Assembly: GCA_021812735.1 (NCBI GenBank)
Contig: JAKAMV010000374.1
Coordinates: 1-8,714, forward strand
Reading direction: 5' to 3'
Length of the DNA: 8,714 nt
Source of the DNA: Chloroflexota bacterium
GTDB taxonomy: Bacteria; Chloroflexota; Limnocylindria; Limnocylindrales; CSP1-4
In this document: one piece after another, positions 7,325-8,714 of the stretch
Layout of the letters: every line of letters begins with the position of its first letter
Position numbering within the stretch: the first letter of the stretch is position 1
Made by a program: the position numbers and the translations under genes
The notes under the pieces: model-generated
Seen by the model: the letters and a program-made list of their open reading frames with translations, nothing else
Told to the model about the DNA's origin: nothing
The model's database searches: none

Positions 7325-8056
7325 TTAGGGAATCACCAGCACGCTGCCCGTCACGATCTGGTTGGGGTCCTTGATCCCGTTCGCCTTGGCGATGGCCTGC
7401 GGCGTCACACCGTACCTCGCCGCGATGCTGGTCAGGGTCTCGCCGCGCAGGACGGTGTGGGTGCGCAGCGAGGCCCGGGGTGCCGCCGATTCGGGCGCCT
7501 GGCTGCGCGCTACGACCTGCGACGCGGACGGCGACGTCGCCGGCGTCGGCGCGGACGGAGTCGGAGCCGGCGTCGGCGCGGCCGTGAGGCCGGCGGACGG
7601 CGCGGCCGTGAGGCCGGCGGACGGCGCTGCCGCCGGGCTCAGCCCGGGCAACACGCCGCCGGGCGCCGTCGCCGACGAGCCCAGCCCACCGAGCGCGACC
7701 CCCACGCCGAACCCGATGGCCCAGACAAGAAGGAGGCCGAGCGCGAACCGGACGAGGCCGACACCGCAGCCCCGCGCAGAGTCGCGTGCGCCCAGGGGCC
7801 GGATCGGGCCGATCACCCGCGTCGGGCCTGGCGGTGCGGCGGGCGCCGACCGGGAGGTGGCGGCCGCTTCCAGATACCGCGGGCACTGGAGGTGCGCCAT
7901 CGTGAGGCACGTGGCCGCTTGGCTCGCCGTGTCCACCCGGGCGTAGTGGACGGCGCTGTGGCAGCCCTGCGCCGTCGACGGGTAGAGAAACCGCGTCGCC
8001 GGGTCGGCGCGGAGGCCGAGATGCGGGCACAGCAGGCGGCCGACCGGAGCGCTCAT
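7325..8056 (-). CDS. Four-Cys motif, membrane helix and LysM domain protein
   Basis: 243 residues with three parts. The N-terminal segment (about 9-62) carries four spaced cysteines (C10, C32, C50, C58) in the context [20 protein letters not shown] ... C-H-S ... ATCLT ... CPRYL, a pattern I recall from multi-domain membrane proteins of Chloroflexota and relatives; it may bind zinc. A membrane helix follows (about 103-125), then a long Ala/Pro/Ser/Thr linker (127-197) and a C-terminal LysM domain (199-242: [19 protein letters not shown] ... VLVIP) that should bind peptidoglycan or another GlcNAc polymer. With one helix the Cys segment would be cytoplasmic and LysM outside. I prefer ATG 8056; the frame also has GTG at 8086, adding 10 residues before the conserved segment. 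Neither has a strong ribosome site. The linker has an 8-residue tandem repeat. It could link cell-wall state to the inside, or be a structural wall anchor; function unknown. Confidence 0.8.
   Translation of the reverse strand: MSAPVGRLLCPHLGLRADPATRFLYPSTAQGCHSAVHYARVDTASQAATCLTMAHLQCPRYLEAAATSRSAPAAPPGPTRVIGPIRPLGARDSARGCGVGLVRFALGLLLVWAIGFGVGVALGGLGSSATAPGGVLPGLSPAAAPSAGLTAAPSAGLTAAPTPAPTPSAPTPATSPSASQVVARSQAPESAAPRASLRTHTVLRGETLTSIAARYGVTPQAIAKANGIKDPNQIVTGSVLVIP
7574..7627 (-). repeat. 24-nt tandem repeat (2.25 copies) in the LysM gene linker
   Basis: Bases 7574-7603 are identical to 7598-7627, giving a period of 24 nt. It encodes AAPSAGLT twice, then AAPT, in the flexible linker between membrane helix and LysM domain. 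The unit is a multiple of three, so copy-number change would alter linker length without a frameshift. Confidence 0.9.
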
Positions 8057-8077
8057 GCGCGGAACCGAGATCCGGCT

Positions 8078-8100
8078 GCCTGGCACGCCGGGAACCAGGC
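8078..8100 (-). repeat. Inverted repeat between the MoxR and LysM genes
   Basis: GCCTGG (8078-8083) and CCAGGC (8095-8100) form a 6-bp stem with an 11-nt loop in the 78-nt gap. It overlaps the optional GTG start at 8086, and there is no T-run. It may be a weak terminator of the ATPase gene or chance. Confidence 0.25.
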
Positions 8101-8134
8101 CGGTCGCGCCACCTGGGGGCCGTCGGTCGCCATC

Positions 8135-8714
8135 TCAGCCACCAGCGGTCGCCTCCGCGAGGTAGCGGCGCGCGTTCGCCCCCTTGACCGCCCGGATGTC
8201 CTCCTCGTACTTGAGGACCACGCCCAGCGTCTCGTCGACCGTGTCGCCGTCGAGCTCGGTCGCGCCGAGCGACAGCAGCGCGGCGGCCCAGTCGAGCGTC
8301 TCGGCGACGCCCGGCACCTTGGTGAGGTCGGCCGTGCGCAGGCGGTGGACGAAGGCGACCAGGTCGCGGGCGAGCGCGGCTGGCGCGTCGGGCACGCGGG
8401 TCGAGACGATCTCGAACTCCTTCTGCGCCGTCGGGAAGTCGATCCAGTGGTAGAGGCAGCGGCGCTTGAGGGCGTCGTGGACCTCGCGGGTCCGGTTCGA
8501 GGTGAGGACCACCCGGGGCGCCTGGGCGGCCCGGATCGTCCCGATCTCGGGGACCGTGACCTGGAAGTCCGACAGGATCTCGAGCAGGTACGCCTCGAAC
8601 TCCTCGTCGGCGCGGTCGATCTCGTCGATCAAGAGCACAGGCGGCACGCCGTCCTGCGCCTCGAGCGCCTGGAGCAGCGGCCGCTTGAGGAGGAACTCTG
8701 GCCCGAAGATGTCG
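8135..8714 (-). CDS. MoxR-family AAA+ ATPase, CoxD-like, 5' end cut by window
   Basis: 193 residues of the C-terminal part are visible; the start, Walker A and N-terminus lie beyond base 8714. MoxR ATPases are cytoplasmic chaperone-like machines that help insert cofactors or assemble complexes, usually with a VWA-domain partner. Seen: DIFGPEFLLKRPLLQALEAQ at the cut end, Walker B VLLIDEIDRADEEFEAYLLE, SDFQVTVPEIGTIRA, sensor-1 region VVLTSNRTREVHDALKRRC with arginines in the finger position, then LYHWIDFP and the C-terminal lid with VPGVAETLDWAAALLSLG and LGVVLKYEEDI. The LYHWIDFP and K-V-P-G-V-A-E-T-L-D-W-A pattern resembles CoxD, the ATPase of aerobic CO dehydrogenase maturation, but CoxD-like proteins also occur away from cox genes. 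The next gene downstream is not a VWA (coxE-type) gene, so its partner may lie upstream, outside the window. It is separated by 78 nt from the LysM gene and is probably not part of the polysaccharide operon. Confidence 0.9.
   Translation of the reverse strand, partial: DIFGPEFLLKRPLLQALEAQDGVPPVLLIDEIDRADEEFEAYLLEILSDFQVTVPEIGTIRAAQAPRVVLTSNRTREVHDALKRRCLYHWIDFPTAQKEFEIVSTRVPDAPAALARDLVAFVHRLRTADLTKVPGVAETLDWAAALLSLGATELDGDTVDETLGVVLKYEEDIRAVKGANARRYLAEATAGG

Noticed and set aside
7574..7627. CRISPR-like repeats
   Set aside because: Two abutting 24-nt units without spacers, in frame inside a coding linker, form a minisatellite and not an array.
6915..8030. A 371-codon minus-strand frame spanning the LysM gene, the gap and the Ig-like gene
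   Set aside because: It is out of frame with two genes that have clear domains and signal or membrane segments, and its own translation is Arg/Gly/Pro-rich noise.
8057..8086. GTG 8086 as start of the LysM protein
   Set aside because: It adds only ten residues before the conserved Cys segment and has no better ribosome site than the ATG at 8056; kept as an alternative, not the call.

Overview
The window is GC-rich bacterial DNA, and every gene I can support lies on the minus strand, so transcription runs from high to low coordinates. Gene content suggests a monoderm or Chloroflexota-like lineage, possibly a soil Chloroflexota. The clues are a sortase with a DUF4012 protein, a single-chain chain-length/tyrosine-kinase protein, a four-cysteine membrane protein with LysM, and a CoxD-like MoxR ATPase. 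This placement is inference from family distribution; there is no rRNA or marker gene here.

Layout in transcription order: (1) 8714-8135, 3' part of a MoxR/CoxD-like AAA+ ATPase gene, cut by the window edge. (2) 8056-7325, a protein with an N-terminal four-Cys motif, one membrane helix, a Pro/Ala-rich linker and a C-terminal LysM domain. (3) 7147-6629, a secreted Ig-like surface protein with an LPRTD sorting-signal-like C-terminus. (4) 6528-5782, a sortase-fold protein with no cysteine at all. (5) 5785-3809, a DUF4012 membrane-anchored protein. (6) 3716-2091, a Wzz/Wzc-type polysaccharide co-polymerase with BY-kinase and a C-terminal tyrosine cluster. (7) 2094-823, a WcaI-like GT4 glycosyltransferase. 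(8) 826-1, GDP-mannose 4,6-dehydratase, cut at the other edge.

Three junctions (sortase/DUF4012, Wzc/glycosyltransferase, glycosyltransferase/Gmd) share four bases (GTGA or ATGA), so genes 4-8 look like one translationally coupled exopolysaccharide operon. The only gap inside it is 92 nt, before the kinase. Gmd makes the precursor of GDP-fucose or GDP-rhamnose, the glycosyltransferase would add a sugar to the lipid-linked repeat unit, and the kinase protein would control polymerisation and export. DUF4012 and the sortase-like protein sit outside the membrane.

The most unusual point is a sortase-like protein whose nucleophile position is Ser (S218) while His158 and Arg227 are kept. It lies next to a candidate substrate whose motif is LPRTD rather than LPXTG. 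There is no gene-free stretch over 300 bases; the longest is 177 nt (7148-7324). I saw no tRNA, rRNA, CRISPR array or insertion sequence.
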